Shown piece by piece: positions 34,940 through 43,124 of a stretch of 64,000 nucleotides of DNA. The translations under genes and the position numbers were made by a program. Numbering within the stretch: the stretch's first letter is position 1; each line of letters opens with the position of its first letter. This DNA is from Paracoccaceae bacterium (GTDB lineage Bacteria; Pseudomonadota; Alphaproteobacteria; Rhodobacterales; Rhodobacteraceae), in the NCBI GenBank assembly GCA_029244725.1, contig JAQWQJ010000060.1, forward strand, positions 1-64,000, given 5' to 3'. The notes below the pieces were generated by a model that was not told the DNA's origin, searched no databases, and saw nothing but the letters and a program-made list of their open reading frames with translations.

Positions 34940-35721
34940 TGGAACTGGGGCTTAGGGGCAGCAGAATTCTGGTGACAGGATCATCGCGAGGTATCGGACT
35001 TGGACTAGCAAGGTCGTTCTTGCATGAGGGTGCAAATGTCGTTCTAACGGGGCGATCCGGTCAAGATATGTCAGTGGCTGAGGAGATGCTGGCGACCGAA
35101 TTTTCGGCTGACCGTGTTTGTGCTTTTGTCGGTGACATTGGCGTTTCTTCGATACGAGATGAGCTTGCAGAGTTTCTTTCAGATGATGGACTTGATCATC
35201 TGGTTTGCAACATTGGGTCAGGAAAATCGGTTCCTGTTCTTGAGGAAGATGACGATGAATGGCGTCGAATGCTTGAAATAAACCTAGTTTTGGCAACCCA
35301 AACTGTTTCAAGTTTGCTACCAATCCTCGCAAAACCAAGCGGAGGTCGCGGAAACAAGAGTTTGACGTTCATTGGTTCGATTTGCGGACAAGAGGCTATC
35401 GGTTGCCCGCTTGCCTATAGTTCAGCTAAGGCTGCGCTAAGAGCCTATGCACGTAATCTGGTGCGCCCACTTTCTGACAAGGGCATTCGGGTGAACACGG
35501 TAACACCTGGAAATGTGATGTTCGAGGGGTCGACTTGGGAAACAAAGCTTGCGGAAGATGCCTTGGGGGTTCGGGAAATGCTTAGGCGTGAAGTTGCACT
35601 AAATCGGTTGGGAACCATTGAAGAAATCGCTGCCTCTGTTGTGTTTCTTGCTTCGGAAAAAGCAAGTTTCATCACAGGCACAAATTTGATCGTTGACGGT
35701 GGACAAACAAGGGGAATTTGA
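34939..35721 (+). CDS. Short-chain dehydrogenase/reductase
   Basis: GTG 34939 overlaps the upstream TAG by one base. The 260-residue classical SDR shows the NAD(P) motif VTGSSRGIGLGLARSFLHEG, CNIGSG (NNAG position), the catalytic Ser in TFIGSICGQEA and Tyr-x-x-x-Lys in YSSAKAALRAYARNL, then VNTVTPGNVMFEG and FITGTNLIVDGGQTRGI. It would oxidise or reduce a sugar hydroxyl/keto group. Another SDR follows directly, so two redox steps are probably part of one pathway. Confidence 0.87.
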   Translation: MELGLRGSRILVTGSSRGIGLGLARSFLHEGANVVLTGRSGQDMSVAEEMLATEFSADRVCAFVGDIGVSSIRDELAEFLSDDGLDHLVCNIGSGKSVPVLEEDDDEWRRMLEINLVLATQTVSSLLPILAKPSGGRGNKSLTFIGSICGQEAIGCPLAYSSAKAALRAYARNLVRPLSDKGIRVNTVTPGNVMFEGSTWETKLAEDALGVREMLRREVALNRLGTIEEIAASVVFLASEKASFITGTNLIVDGGQTRGI

Positions 35722-35722
35722 T

Positions 35723-36568
35723 TTGTCTGAATCTGCAAAACTCAAAGAGATGTTTGATTTAACCGGCAAAGTGGCGGTAATAACTGGCGGAGCTGGGTTG
35801 TTGGGCTCCAAACACGCAGAGGCTCTTGCAGAATTGGGCGCAACAACGGTGTTATTAGATATAGATCAAGTGCGATGCGACGCGGTTGCTAAGCAGGTCT
35901 CAAAAATGTTTGGCGTGGAAAGCATTGGCGTCTGCGCAGATATTACGGACCTCGGTCAAATCGAAGACTTGAATAAGATGTTGATAGAGAAATATGGCCG
36001 GATTGATATTTTGATAAATAACGCTGCGAACAATCCAGCGGTAGGTGCCAAAGGACTTGATGGTCTACACAGTTCGAGACTCGAAGCGTTTTCAATGCAG
36101 ACTTGGCATGATGATATTGCGGTTGGCCTGACGGGAGCATTTTTATGTGCGCGGGTCTTTGGTGGGCAAATGGCACAAAGTGGTGGGGGAGTTATTCTGA
36201 ATATCGCGTCAGATTTGGCAGTGATTGCACCGGATCAGCGGCTTTATCGGAAAGATGATGTCGAAGAGCAGTCTCAACCGGTCAAACCGGTAACTTATTC
36301 TGTGGTCAAATCCGGTTTGGTTGGCCTTACTAAATACTTAGCCACATATTGGGCAGAACAAGGTGTTCGATGCAACGCGCTTTCACCGGGAGGCGTTTAT
36401 GTGGATCAAGACGATGTTTTCCTCAGTCGAATCAGTAAGCTCATTCCCATGGGGCGTATGGCAAATAAGGACGAATACAAAGGTGTCATTGCGTTTCTAG
36501 CATCTGATGCCTCAAGTTACATGAACGGTACAAATCTTGTTGTTGACGGAGGGCGGTCTGTTTGGTGA
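35723..36568 (+). CDS. Short-chain dehydrogenase/reductase (second copy)
   Basis: The likely start is TTG 35723, with GGGGA ~6 bases ahead, two bases after the preceding stop; ATG 35750 is a shorter alternative. The 281-residue protein shows DLTGKVAVITGGAGLLGSKH, INNAANNPA, the Ser in ILNIASDLAVIAP and Tyr in TYSVVKSGLVGLTKYLATYW, then RCNALSPGGVYV and NGTNLVVDGGRSVW. It differs clearly from the SDR before it, so it is not a recent duplication. Family members at such loci act on keto-sugars or ulosonic acid precursors. Confidence 0.85.
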   Translation: MSESAKLKEMFDLTGKVAVITGGAGLLGSKHAEALAELGATTVLLDIDQVRCDAVAKQVSKMFGVESIGVCADITDLGQIEDLNKMLIEKYGRIDILINNAANNPAVGAKGLDGLHSSRLEAFSMQTWHDDIAVGLTGAFLCARVFGGQMAQSGGGVILNIASDLAVIAPDQRLYRKDDVEEQSQPVKPVTYSVVKSGLVGLTKYLATYWAEQGVRCNALSPGGVYVDQDDVFLSRISKLIPMGRMANKDEYKGVIAFLASDASSYMNGTNLVVDGGRSVW

Positions 36569-37236
36569 ACGTCGATAAACGCTCTGACAAGCTACTTTTG
36601 AACGCAAAAGTTGTCTTTTGGGATTTTGACGGTGTGATCAAAGAATCCGTTGAAGTTAAGGCGCAGGCCTATCTGGACTTATTCACTGAATTTGGATCAG
36701 AAATTGTCGATTGTGTGCGTGATCGCCATGCCAAAGATGGAGGGGCGTCGCGGTATAAGAGAATTCCGTTGCTCTTTGAAAAGTGTGCCGGTATTTCACT
36801 GAACGAAGCTGAAATCGCGGATAAATGCGAGCTCTACGCATCCATTGTTATGCAAAATGTGATCGATTGTTCATTTATTCCTGGCGCTGAAACTTATTTG
36901 GCGGAGAATTCAAACCGCCAGACATTTGTTCTGACGACAAACACACCGAAAACAGAAATTGATGTTATCCTTGATCGCCTGAGCCTACGAAGTCATTTTT
37001 CCGAAGTTTACGGCGCACCCATTGAGAAATGCACGGTCGTAGAGGAATGGTTGAAAACTAACATGATACCACCCGAAGAATGCATTTTCATTGGAGACTC
37101 ACCCATTGACCAAAACGCTGCAAAAGCAAATGGTGTTCCTTTTATTCTTCGGCGAACCAGTGAGAATGTTGATATGAGTATTGATGCAGCGGACATGGAA
37201 ATCAAAGATTTCACAGCTTTTTCAAATTCGACCTAG
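36565..37236 (+). CDS. HAD-superfamily phosphatase/phosphoglucomutase-like hydrolase
   Basis: GTG 36565 overlaps the preceding TGA (GTGA). The 223-residue protein has VFWDFDGVIKESVEVKAQAY with the two catalytic Asp residues, a helical cap (~residues 20-95), VLTTNTPKTEID, and FIGDSPIDQNAAKANGVP. It resembles beta-phosphoglucomutase-like HAD enzymes but may be a simple sugar-phosphate phosphatase, which would fit a dephosphorylation step before CMP activation. An 83-base gap follows before the aldolase gene. Confidence 0.82.
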   Translation: MNVDKRSDKLLLNAKVVFWDFDGVIKESVEVKAQAYLDLFTEFGSEIVDCVRDRHAKDGGASRYKRIPLLFEKCAGISLNEAEIADKCELYASIVMQNVIDCSFIPGAETYLAENSNRQTFVLTTNTPKTEIDVILDRLSLRSHFSEVYGAPIEKCTVVEEWLKTNMIPPEECIFIGDSPIDQNAAKANGVPFILRRTSENVDMSIDAADMEIKDFTAFSNST

Positions 37237-37319
37237 TCAGGCAATCGGCTGCTGCGTATGATTTCTTCTGCACCAAACTGAACAAAATCTGCAACCTTTA
37301 ACAGTTTTGAGGAAATCAT

Positions 37320-38093
37320 TTGTTTGAAAAATCCCTAAATAAGCGCCTGAAAAACCGCGAGGCCGTTGTTGGATCCTGGATAACATTAGCGCATCCCACC
37401 ATCGCAGAAATTATGGCCAACAGCGGGTTTGATTGGCTGGCAGTTGATCTTGAACACAGCGTCATAACAATTCGCGAGGCCGAGGAGTTGATGCGGATTA
37501 TTGAACTTTCCGGCGTCGCTCCAATGGTTCGATTAACTTCCAATGACCCCGACCAGATCAAAAGGGTCATGGATGCAGGGTCTCATGGTGTTATTGTTCC
37601 TATGATCAACACTCGAGAAGACGCAGAAAAAGCTGTGGCGGCTGTCAAATATCCTTCGGTTGGCAAACGTGGTTTCGGGTTGGCGCGGGCTCAGCGCTGG
37701 GGGAACCGATTTGCCGAATACTTAGAGTGGCAAAAAGAAAACACGACAGTTATCGTTCAGATCGAGCATATAGACGCAGTAACAAATATCGAAGAAATTT
37801 TGTCGGTTGACGGTGTAGACGGATTTTTTGTGGGGCCCTATGATTTGTCAGGGTCAATGGGAATTCCGGGTCAATTTGATGATGCAGATTTTCTTGAGGC
37901 GATTGAAACGGTCAAGAAGGCTGGGGCCGCACGTGATATACCTAGTGGTATTCACATCATAGAACCAGATGATCAACAATTGGTGGATCGCATCCAAGAC
38001 GGTTATCAATTTGTCGCATACAGTTTAGATGTTCGAATGCTGGATGTATCTTGCCGAACAGGACTAAAAGCAATTCAGAGGGAAAAGACATGA
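37320..38093 (+). CDS. HpcH/HpaI-type pyruvate aldolase
   Basis: TTG 37320 with GAGGAAA ~5 bases ahead is the only good start. The 257-residue class II aldolase shows REAVVGSWITLAHPTIAEIM, DWLAVDLEHSVITIREAEEL, HGVIVPMINTREDAEKAV with VKYPSVGKRGFG, and VIVQIEHIDAVTNIEEI with the metal-binding Glu, then GVDGFFVGPYDLSGSMG. Relatives (GarL, RhmA, HpcH) split or form 2-keto-3-deoxy acids from pyruvate and an aldehyde. Its gene overlaps that of a KdsB-like CMP transferase (ATGA), so a biosynthetic role in making a 3-deoxy-ulosonic acid is proposed. Confidence 0.87.
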   Translation: MFEKSLNKRLKNREAVVGSWITLAHPTIAEIMANSGFDWLAVDLEHSVITIREAEELMRIIELSGVAPMVRLTSNDPDQIKRVMDAGSHGVIVPMINTREDAEKAVAAVKYPSVGKRGFGLARAQRWGNRFAEYLEWQKENTTVIVQIEHIDAVTNIEEILSVDGVDGFFVGPYDLSGSMGIPGQFDDADFLEAIETVKKAGAARDIPSGIHIIEPDDQQLVDRIQDGYQFVAYSLDVRMLDVSCRTGLKAIQREKT

Positions 38094-38857
38094 AATCAAT
38101 CGCAATCATTCCCGCACGCATGGGGTCATCCAGATTTCCTGGCAAGCCTTTGGCGAAAATCAGCGGCATTCCGATGATCGGCCATTGCTATTTCAGAACG
38201 CAAATGTGCGACGAGCTATACAAAACGTATGTTGCGACCTGTGATCAGGAAATTGCGGACTATGTAACCTCGATAGGTGGTAACGTCATTATGACTTCGG
38301 ACAAGCACGAACGGGCCTCTGACAGGACTGCCGAAGCCATGCTGAAAGCAGAAGAAGAGATAGGCGAAAAAGTCGACATCGTTGTCATGGTGCAAGGCGA
38401 CGAACCGATGGTGACGCCTGGTATGATCAGCCAATCTCTGCAGCCATTTTCGGGCGAAGAAGATATTAATGTGGTCAATTTGATGGCTACAATGAAAACA
38501 GTTGAAGAATTTGAAGATCCAAATGAAGTTAAAGTAGTCGTGGATCGCAACAACAACGCTCTTTATTTTTCTCGTGAACCAATTCCGTCGCGCCGAAAAG
38601 GAGTAACCTCGGGTCCGATGCTAAAACAGGTGTGCATCATCCCCTTCAAACGGGATTACCTGTTACATTTCAACGAACTGGCCGAAACTGAGTTGGAGAT
38701 TGTCGAGTCAGTCGACATGATGCGGTGCCTTGAAAATGGCGAAGGCGTCAAAATGATTATGACAGACGTAGATTCTTTTAGTGTCGATACACCTGAGGAC
38801 CTTGCGAATGTTCAGAAACATATGTTGAGCGATAGCTTGATGGCGGAGTATTCCTAG
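38090..38857 (+). CDS. KdsB-like CMP-3-deoxy-ulosonate cytidylyltransferase
   Basis: The ATG at 38090 follows GAGGGAAAA and overlaps the aldolase stop. The 255-residue protein shows AIIPARMGSSRFPGKPLAKI, YVATCDQEIADYV, HERASDRTAEAML, the MVQGDEPMVTP motif and FSREPIPSRR, all standard for CMP-Kdo synthetases. Housekeeping KdsB would normally not sit in such a locus, so this is probably a paralogue for a Kdo-like sugar made by the neighbouring aldolase. A C-terminal SVDTPEDLANVQKHM completes the family pattern. Confidence 0.87.
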   Translation: MKSIAIIPARMGSSRFPGKPLAKISGIPMIGHCYFRTQMCDELYKTYVATCDQEIADYVTSIGGNVIMTSDKHERASDRTAEAMLKAEEEIGEKVDIVVMVQGDEPMVTPGMISQSLQPFSGEEDINVVNLMATMKTVEEFEDPNEVKVVVDRNNNALYFSREPIPSRRKGVTSGPMLKQVCIIPFKRDYLLHFNELAETELEIVESVDMMRCLENGEGVKMIMTDVDSFSVDTPEDLANVQKHMLSDSLMAEYS

Positions 38858-38900
38858 AAAGGTTCGCGCCGATGTGTATTTTGGAGAAAACGTTTTGAGC

Positions 38901-39881
38901 ATGAAAGCACTGATTACAACCGTTCCCTTTGGTGAGCGAGACAGAACGGCTCTGGATCGATTGGAAGATGCGGGCATTGAATATCTAATTAATCCGACTG
39001 GTCGCAAGTTGACTGAGCCGGAATTGGCAGAAATGGCGGCCGACTTTGATGTTTTGATTGCGGGGACTGAACCGATTGGCCGTTTGGTTATGGACAACGC
39101 GCCGCGGTTGAAAATGATTTCGCGCGTTGGCATCGGTCTGGATTCTGTTGATTTGCTAGCGGCCAAAGATCGTGGAATTGTTGTGTCGTACACACCAGAT
39201 GCCCCAGCACCGGCGGTTGCTGAACTGACGGTTGGTTTGATGATCACCCTGCTCCGGTCTGTGCAAACGTCGAATTTGCAAATGCACGATGGCAAGTGGC
39301 ACCGGTATTTTGGAATGCGGCTTTCAAACGCCACGATCGGTATCATTGGCGCGGGAAGAATTGGCTCAAAGGTTATTCATCACCTGGCGGGCTTTGATGT
39401 GTCCCGAGTGTTGATCAACGATCGCAATCCTAAAATCAATCTGGATCCTTCGGTTCCGGTCACTTGGGCTGACAAAGAAACGATTTACCGTGAGGCGGAT
39501 ATAATTTCTTTCCATTTGCCACTGACTTCTGAAACCAAAGACTTGGTCCGGAAAGAACAATTGGCGATGATGAAAGACGATGCCTTGATTTTGAACACGG
39601 CGCGTGGCGGCATCATAAATGAGCAAGATCTGTTTGAATCTCTGAATTCCGGACATCTGGGTGGTGCAGCCATAGATGTGTTCAAACACGAACCGTATGG
39701 CGGGCCTTTGACCCAAATCGACCGGTGCGTGTTAACGGCTCATATGGGATCAATGTCGGTTGATTGCCGTATTCAAATGGAAGTTGAAGCCACTGAAGAA
39801 GCGATTAGGTTTATGCGAAAAGAAACATTGCTGAGCGAAGTTCCGCAAGATGAATACGATGTGCAGAGCCAAGGGATTTAG
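38901..39881 (+). CDS. D-2-hydroxyacid dehydrogenase (phosphoglycerate dehydrogenase-like)
   Basis: From ATG 38901 the product has 326 residues; TTG 38895, with GGAGAA 6 bases ahead, is a near-equal alternative start. The NAD-binding motif IGIIGAGRIGSKVIHHLAGF is followed by the catalytic Arg in LNTARGGIINEQDLFE, Glu in FKHEPYGG and His in LTAHMGS. The N-terminal substrate domain contains RVGIGLDSVDL. Family members oxidise or reduce 2-hydroxy/2-keto acids. In this module it could reduce or prepare a keto-acid partner, for example for the aldolase or the class IV aminotransferase. Confidence 0.87.
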   Translation: MKALITTVPFGERDRTALDRLEDAGIEYLINPTGRKLTEPELAEMAADFDVLIAGTEPIGRLVMDNAPRLKMISRVGIGLDSVDLLAAKDRGIVVSYTPDAPAPAVAELTVGLMITLLRSVQTSNLQMHDGKWHRYFGMRLSNATIGIIGAGRIGSKVIHHLAGFDVSRVLINDRNPKINLDPSVPVTWADKETIYREADIISFHLPLTSETKDLVRKEQLAMMKDDALILNTARGGIINEQDLFESLNSGHLGGAAIDVFKHEPYGGPLTQIDRCVLTAHMGSMSVDCRIQMEVEATEEAIRFMRKETLLSEVPQDEYDVQSQGI

Positions 39882-39887
39882 CGAAGA

Positions 39888-40778
39888 ATGGGTTCTAAAG
39901 TTATAGTTTTTGGAGGTGGTGGTTTTTTAGGGAGCCATACAGCGGACGAGCTTAGTCGTCAGGGGTATGACGTCACCATTTTTGACAATGCGCCCTCCCG
40001 TTGGCTGAGAGACGGCCAAGAGATGATTGTTGGCGACGTAACTGACCGGGATGCAGTGATAGAGTCGGTAAAAGGCATGGACTATATATATCATTTTGCT
40101 GGGGTTTCCGATATCGGAGCCGCCGACCAAAGCCCGTTCGCGACGATTGAAGCCAACGTGATGGGCACGACAACTATATTGCAGGCAGCTGTTGATGCTA
40201 ACGTCAGACGTCTGATTTTTGCCTCTACTATGTATGTCTACAGTGATCGAGGTTCTTTCTATCGGGCAAGCAAACAAGCCACCGAAATTATTATTGAAGC
40301 TTATCAGGAAAAGTTTGATCTTGATTATACGCTTCTGCGTTATGGGTCTTTGTATGGACCTCGCGCGCAAGATTGGAATGGCCTTAAACGGTTTGTGCGT
40401 CAAGTCGTACAAGAGGGCGTTCTGGACTACAACGGGACTGGCAAAGAACGGCGCGAATATATTCATGTCAACGATGCGGCGCGCCTAAGTGTTGAAATCC
40501 TGGATGAAGCACACAAAAATCAAGCGATTACCGTCACCGGACATCAGGTTCTAAATTCAACAGAATTGTTGAGAATGATTTTTGAAATCGCTGGAAAACC
40601 TGAAAATATCCGTATGTCAAATAGGGAAACTAATGGGGATCACTATGTGATGACACCTTATAGATACAAGCCTATCACTGCCAGGAAGATTATCCCGGGC
40701 GAGTATATTGATCTTGGCCAAGGCATACTGGATGTTGTTGCGGAAATTCATCAGGAGCTTGCCGGGGACCGAGACTAG
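39888..40778 (+). CDS. NAD-dependent nucleotide-sugar epimerase/dehydratase
   Basis: The 296-residue extended SDR has VIVFGGGGFLGSHTADELSR, IYHFAGVSDIG, the Tyr-x-x-x-Lys in FYRASKQATEIIIEAYQ, LRYGSLYGPRAQDWNGLKRF and REYIHVNDAARLSVEIL. This is the UDP-glucose 4-epimerase/4,6-dehydratase fold. It follows the 2-hydroxyacid dehydrogenase after 6 bases and precedes rfbG by 33. It could belong to the ulosonate module or to the CDP-sugar module. Confidence 0.87.
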   Translation: MGSKVIVFGGGGFLGSHTADELSRQGYDVTIFDNAPSRWLRDGQEMIVGDVTDRDAVIESVKGMDYIYHFAGVSDIGAADQSPFATIEANVMGTTTILQAAVDANVRRLIFASTMYVYSDRGSFYRASKQATEIIIEAYQEKFDLDYTLLRYGSLYGPRAQDWNGLKRFVRQVVQEGVLDYNGTGKERREYIHVNDAARLSVEILDEAHKNQAITVTGHQVLNSTELLRMIFEIAGKPENIRMSNRETNGDHYVMTPYRYKPITARKIIPGEYIDLGQGILDVVAEIHQELAGDRD

Positions 40779-40811
40779 TCGGCTCTGGGTTTTTGATTGG
40801 GGATTAAATAA

Positions 40812-41921
40812 TTGAGCTATTTCAACTCTGTATACGCAGGAAAAACCGTTCTTATAACAGGTCATACCGGCTTCAAGGGAAGTTGGCTTTCACTCTGGCT
40901 GAGCAAATTGGGCGCCAAAGTATATGGTCTCGCACTAGATCCCTATAGTGATCTATCAAATTACAACGCTTCGAAACTTTCCGAATGCCTAAATGAAGAT
41001 CTGCGGGTAGATGTAACAGATAGTGAAGCTGTTTGTGAGATCATAGAACGCATCAAACCTGATTTTGTGTTTCATCTGGCTGCTCAAGCATTGGTGAAAC
41101 TTTCTTATGCAGAACCTGTTCCCACAATGTTGACCAACGCTATTGGCTCGGCAAATGTTCTTGAAGCTCTCAGGAGATCAAATGCTAACGCGACGGTGAT
41201 GATGATCACAAGTGACAAGTGTTATGATAACGTAGAATGGGTTTGGGGGTATCGGGAAACAGATCGTTTAGGTGGAAAAGACCCCTACAGCGCTTCTAAA
41301 GCAATGGCTGAACTGGCAATCCGAAGCTTCGTTGATTCATTTTTCAGAGGACGCGATTGTAATACACGCGTCGGAATTGCCCGTGCTGGAAATGTAATCG
41401 GTGGCGGAGATTGGGCGCTTGATCGGATTGTTCCAGATTGCATGAATGCTTGGTCTAAAGGCAAAATTGTTGCAATTCGCAGTCCCGAGGCGACTCGGCC
41501 GTGGCAACATGTTTTGGAGCCACTTAGCGGTTACCTTCATCAGGCTGCGAGACTCCATGAAGCCGATGAATTGCATGGGGAAGCGTACAATTTCGGGCCT
41601 CCTGCCGGACAGGATTACACTGTTCGCCAATTGATTGACCAGATGGGCAAATATTGGGAAAAGATTAGATGGGAAGACGTCTCGGAATCTGGAAAACATC
41701 AGCCTGAGGCAGGATTGCTGCGGCTGAATTGCGATAAAGCACAAAATGACTTGCGCTGGGAACCAACGATGAATTTCTCTGAGACAGTCGAGATGACTGT
41801 AGATTGGTACAGAACGTTTTATCAGAATTCCGGCCAAAATATGAGAGCGAAATCTGATTCCCAGATCGAACATTATATGCAGATTGCTGACACTCGCGGT
41901 CGAATTTGGCTCGGCCAATGA
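40812..41921 (+). CDS. rfbG: CDP-glucose 4,6-dehydratase
   Basis: TTG 40812 with GGGGA ~8 bases ahead gives 369 residues. RfbG-type signatures: YAGKTVLITGHTGFKGSWLS, VFHLAAQALVKLSYAEP, MMITSDKCYDNVEWVWGYRE, PYSASKAMAELA (Tyr-x-x-x-Lys), IARAGNVIGGGDWALDRIVP and RPWQHVLEPLSGYL. It converts CDP-glucose to CDP-4-keto-6-deoxyglucose, the entry to CDP-linked 6-deoxy and dideoxy hexoses. rfbF lies two genes on. The stop overlaps the start of the cupin gene. Confidence 0.93.
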   Translation: MSYFNSVYAGKTVLITGHTGFKGSWLSLWLSKLGAKVYGLALDPYSDLSNYNASKLSECLNEDLRVDVTDSEAVCEIIERIKPDFVFHLAAQALVKLSYAEPVPTMLTNAIGSANVLEALRRSNANATVMMITSDKCYDNVEWVWGYRETDRLGGKDPYSASKAMAELAIRSFVDSFFRGRDCNTRVGIARAGNVIGGGDWALDRIVPDCMNAWSKGKIVAIRSPEATRPWQHVLEPLSGYLHQAARLHEADELHGEAYNFGPPAGQDYTVRQLIDQMGKYWEKIRWEDVSESGKHQPEAGLLRLNCDKAQNDLRWEPTMNFSETVEMTVDWYRTFYQNSGQNMRAKSDSQIEHYMQIADTRGRIWLGQ

Positions 41922-42358
41922 TTGCGGACATTATTTTCACACCGTTGAAAATAATCCCGACGCCGGGTGGTTCGGTTCAGCACGCAATGAAGAAAAGTGA
42001 TGAAGGATTTTCCGGCTATGGAGAGGCGTACTTCTCGGTTTGCGAGACAGGTGTCGTCAAGGCATGGAAACTGCATAAAGAAATGACCTTGAATTTGATC
42101 GTGCCAGTTGGATCAATACGCTTCGTTGTTTTTGATCCGTGTGAGAGTTTTGAATCACAGGGCACCTTTAACGAGTTTGTTTTATCTCCGTCGAATTATG
42201 GAAGACTGACGATTCCACCTAAGCTGTGGATGGGATTTCAGGGCTTGTCCAATGGCGGAAACATTTTGTTAAACATTGCCAATTTGGAGCATGATCCAGA
42301 TGAAGTGGAACGAAAACCATTGGACCAAATTGAATTTGACTGGAGTATAAAGCGATGA
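41918..42358 (+). CDS. RmlC-like cupin, sugar 3,5-epimerase family
   Basis: The 146-residue protein (ATG 41918 overlapping the rfbG stop) is a short RmlC-like cupin: DIIFTPLKIIPTPGGSVQHA, EAYFSVCETGVVKAWKLHKE with a His, MTLNLIVPVGSIRFVVFD, and TIPPKLWMGFQGLSNGG. It probably epimerises or isomerises CDP-4-keto-6-deoxyglucose, but RmlC proteins are ~180 residues and the His/Tyr catalytic pair is only partly visible, so the activity is uncertain. It also overlaps rfbF (ATGA), tying the three genes into one unit. Confidence 0.78.
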   Translation: MIADIIFTPLKIIPTPGGSVQHAMKKSDEGFSGYGEAYFSVCETGVVKAWKLHKEMTLNLIVPVGSIRFVVFDPCESFESQGTFNEFVLSPSNYGRLTIPPKLWMGFQGLSNGGNILLNIANLEHDPDEVERKPLDQIEFDWSIKR

Positions 42359-43119
42359 AAGTCATTATCTTGGCAGGCGGGTTTGGAACGCGTTTGTCCG
42401 AATACACTGACGTCATTCCAAAGCCGATGGTCACGATTGGCGGCCGCCCGATACTTTGGCACATCATGAACAGTTTTGCCAATCATGGTCACAAGGATTT
42501 TCATGTAGCCCTTGGATATAAGGCTTCGTTGATTAAAGAATATTTCTTGAACTATCGTAGTTTGAACGCAGATTTTACCGTAGATCTAGGAAATGGCAAA
42601 ATAGAGCCTCACCAGATCAACGAGGTGGACTGGAATGTTACGCTCGTGGACACAGGTTTGGCATCGATGACCGGTGGACGTGTAAAACGTATGGAGCCCT
42701 TTATAGGTAACGAACCGTTTCTTCTCACTTATGGCGATGGTGTATCTGATGTAGATATTTCTGCCTTAGTGAAATTCCACAAGTCCCATGGCAAAATGGT
42801 TACTGTGACCGCTGTTCATCCCAACGCCCGTTTTGGCGAATTGGATATCCAAGAAGGACTGGTCAAGGCATTCAAGGAAAAACCGCAGACCGAGCAAGGC
42901 TGGATAAATGGCGGTTATTTTGTGGTTGAGCCCAGCTTTTTTGATTTTATCGCCGGCGACGATACAATTCTGGAAAGAGAGCCGCTTGAAAAAGTGGCTG
43001 AAGCCGGCGAATTGATGGCTTTCCAGCATGAAGGTTTTTGGCAGTGCATGGATACAAAACGCGATCGTGATCACTTGGAAGAATTGTGGGCTTCCGGTAA
43101 TGCAAGTTGGCGTTGCTAA
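42355..43119 (+). CDS. rfbF: Glucose-1-phosphate cytidylyltransferase
   Basis: The 254-residue enzyme makes CDP-glucose from CTP and glucose 1-phosphate, the substrate of RfbG. Signatures: VIILAGGFGTRLSEYTDVIP, KPMVTIGGRPILWHIMN, FLLTYGDGVSDVDISALVKF, GWINGGYFVVEPSFFDFI and EGFWQCMDTKRDRDHLEELW. It is a standard length. Its ATG overlaps the cupin stop, and the DegT aminotransferase begins a few bases after its own stop. Confidence 0.94.
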   Translation: MKVIILAGGFGTRLSEYTDVIPKPMVTIGGRPILWHIMNSFANHGHKDFHVALGYKASLIKEYFLNYRSLNADFTVDLGNGKIEPHQINEVDWNVTLVDTGLASMTGGRVKRMEPFIGNEPFLLTYGDGVSDVDISALVKFHKSHGKMVTVTAVHPNARFGELDIQEGLVKAFKEKPQTEQGWINGGYFVVEPSFFDFIAGDDTILEREPLEKVAEAGELMAFQHEGFWQCMDTKRDRDHLEELWASGNASWRC

Positions 43120-43124
43120 CCGCC

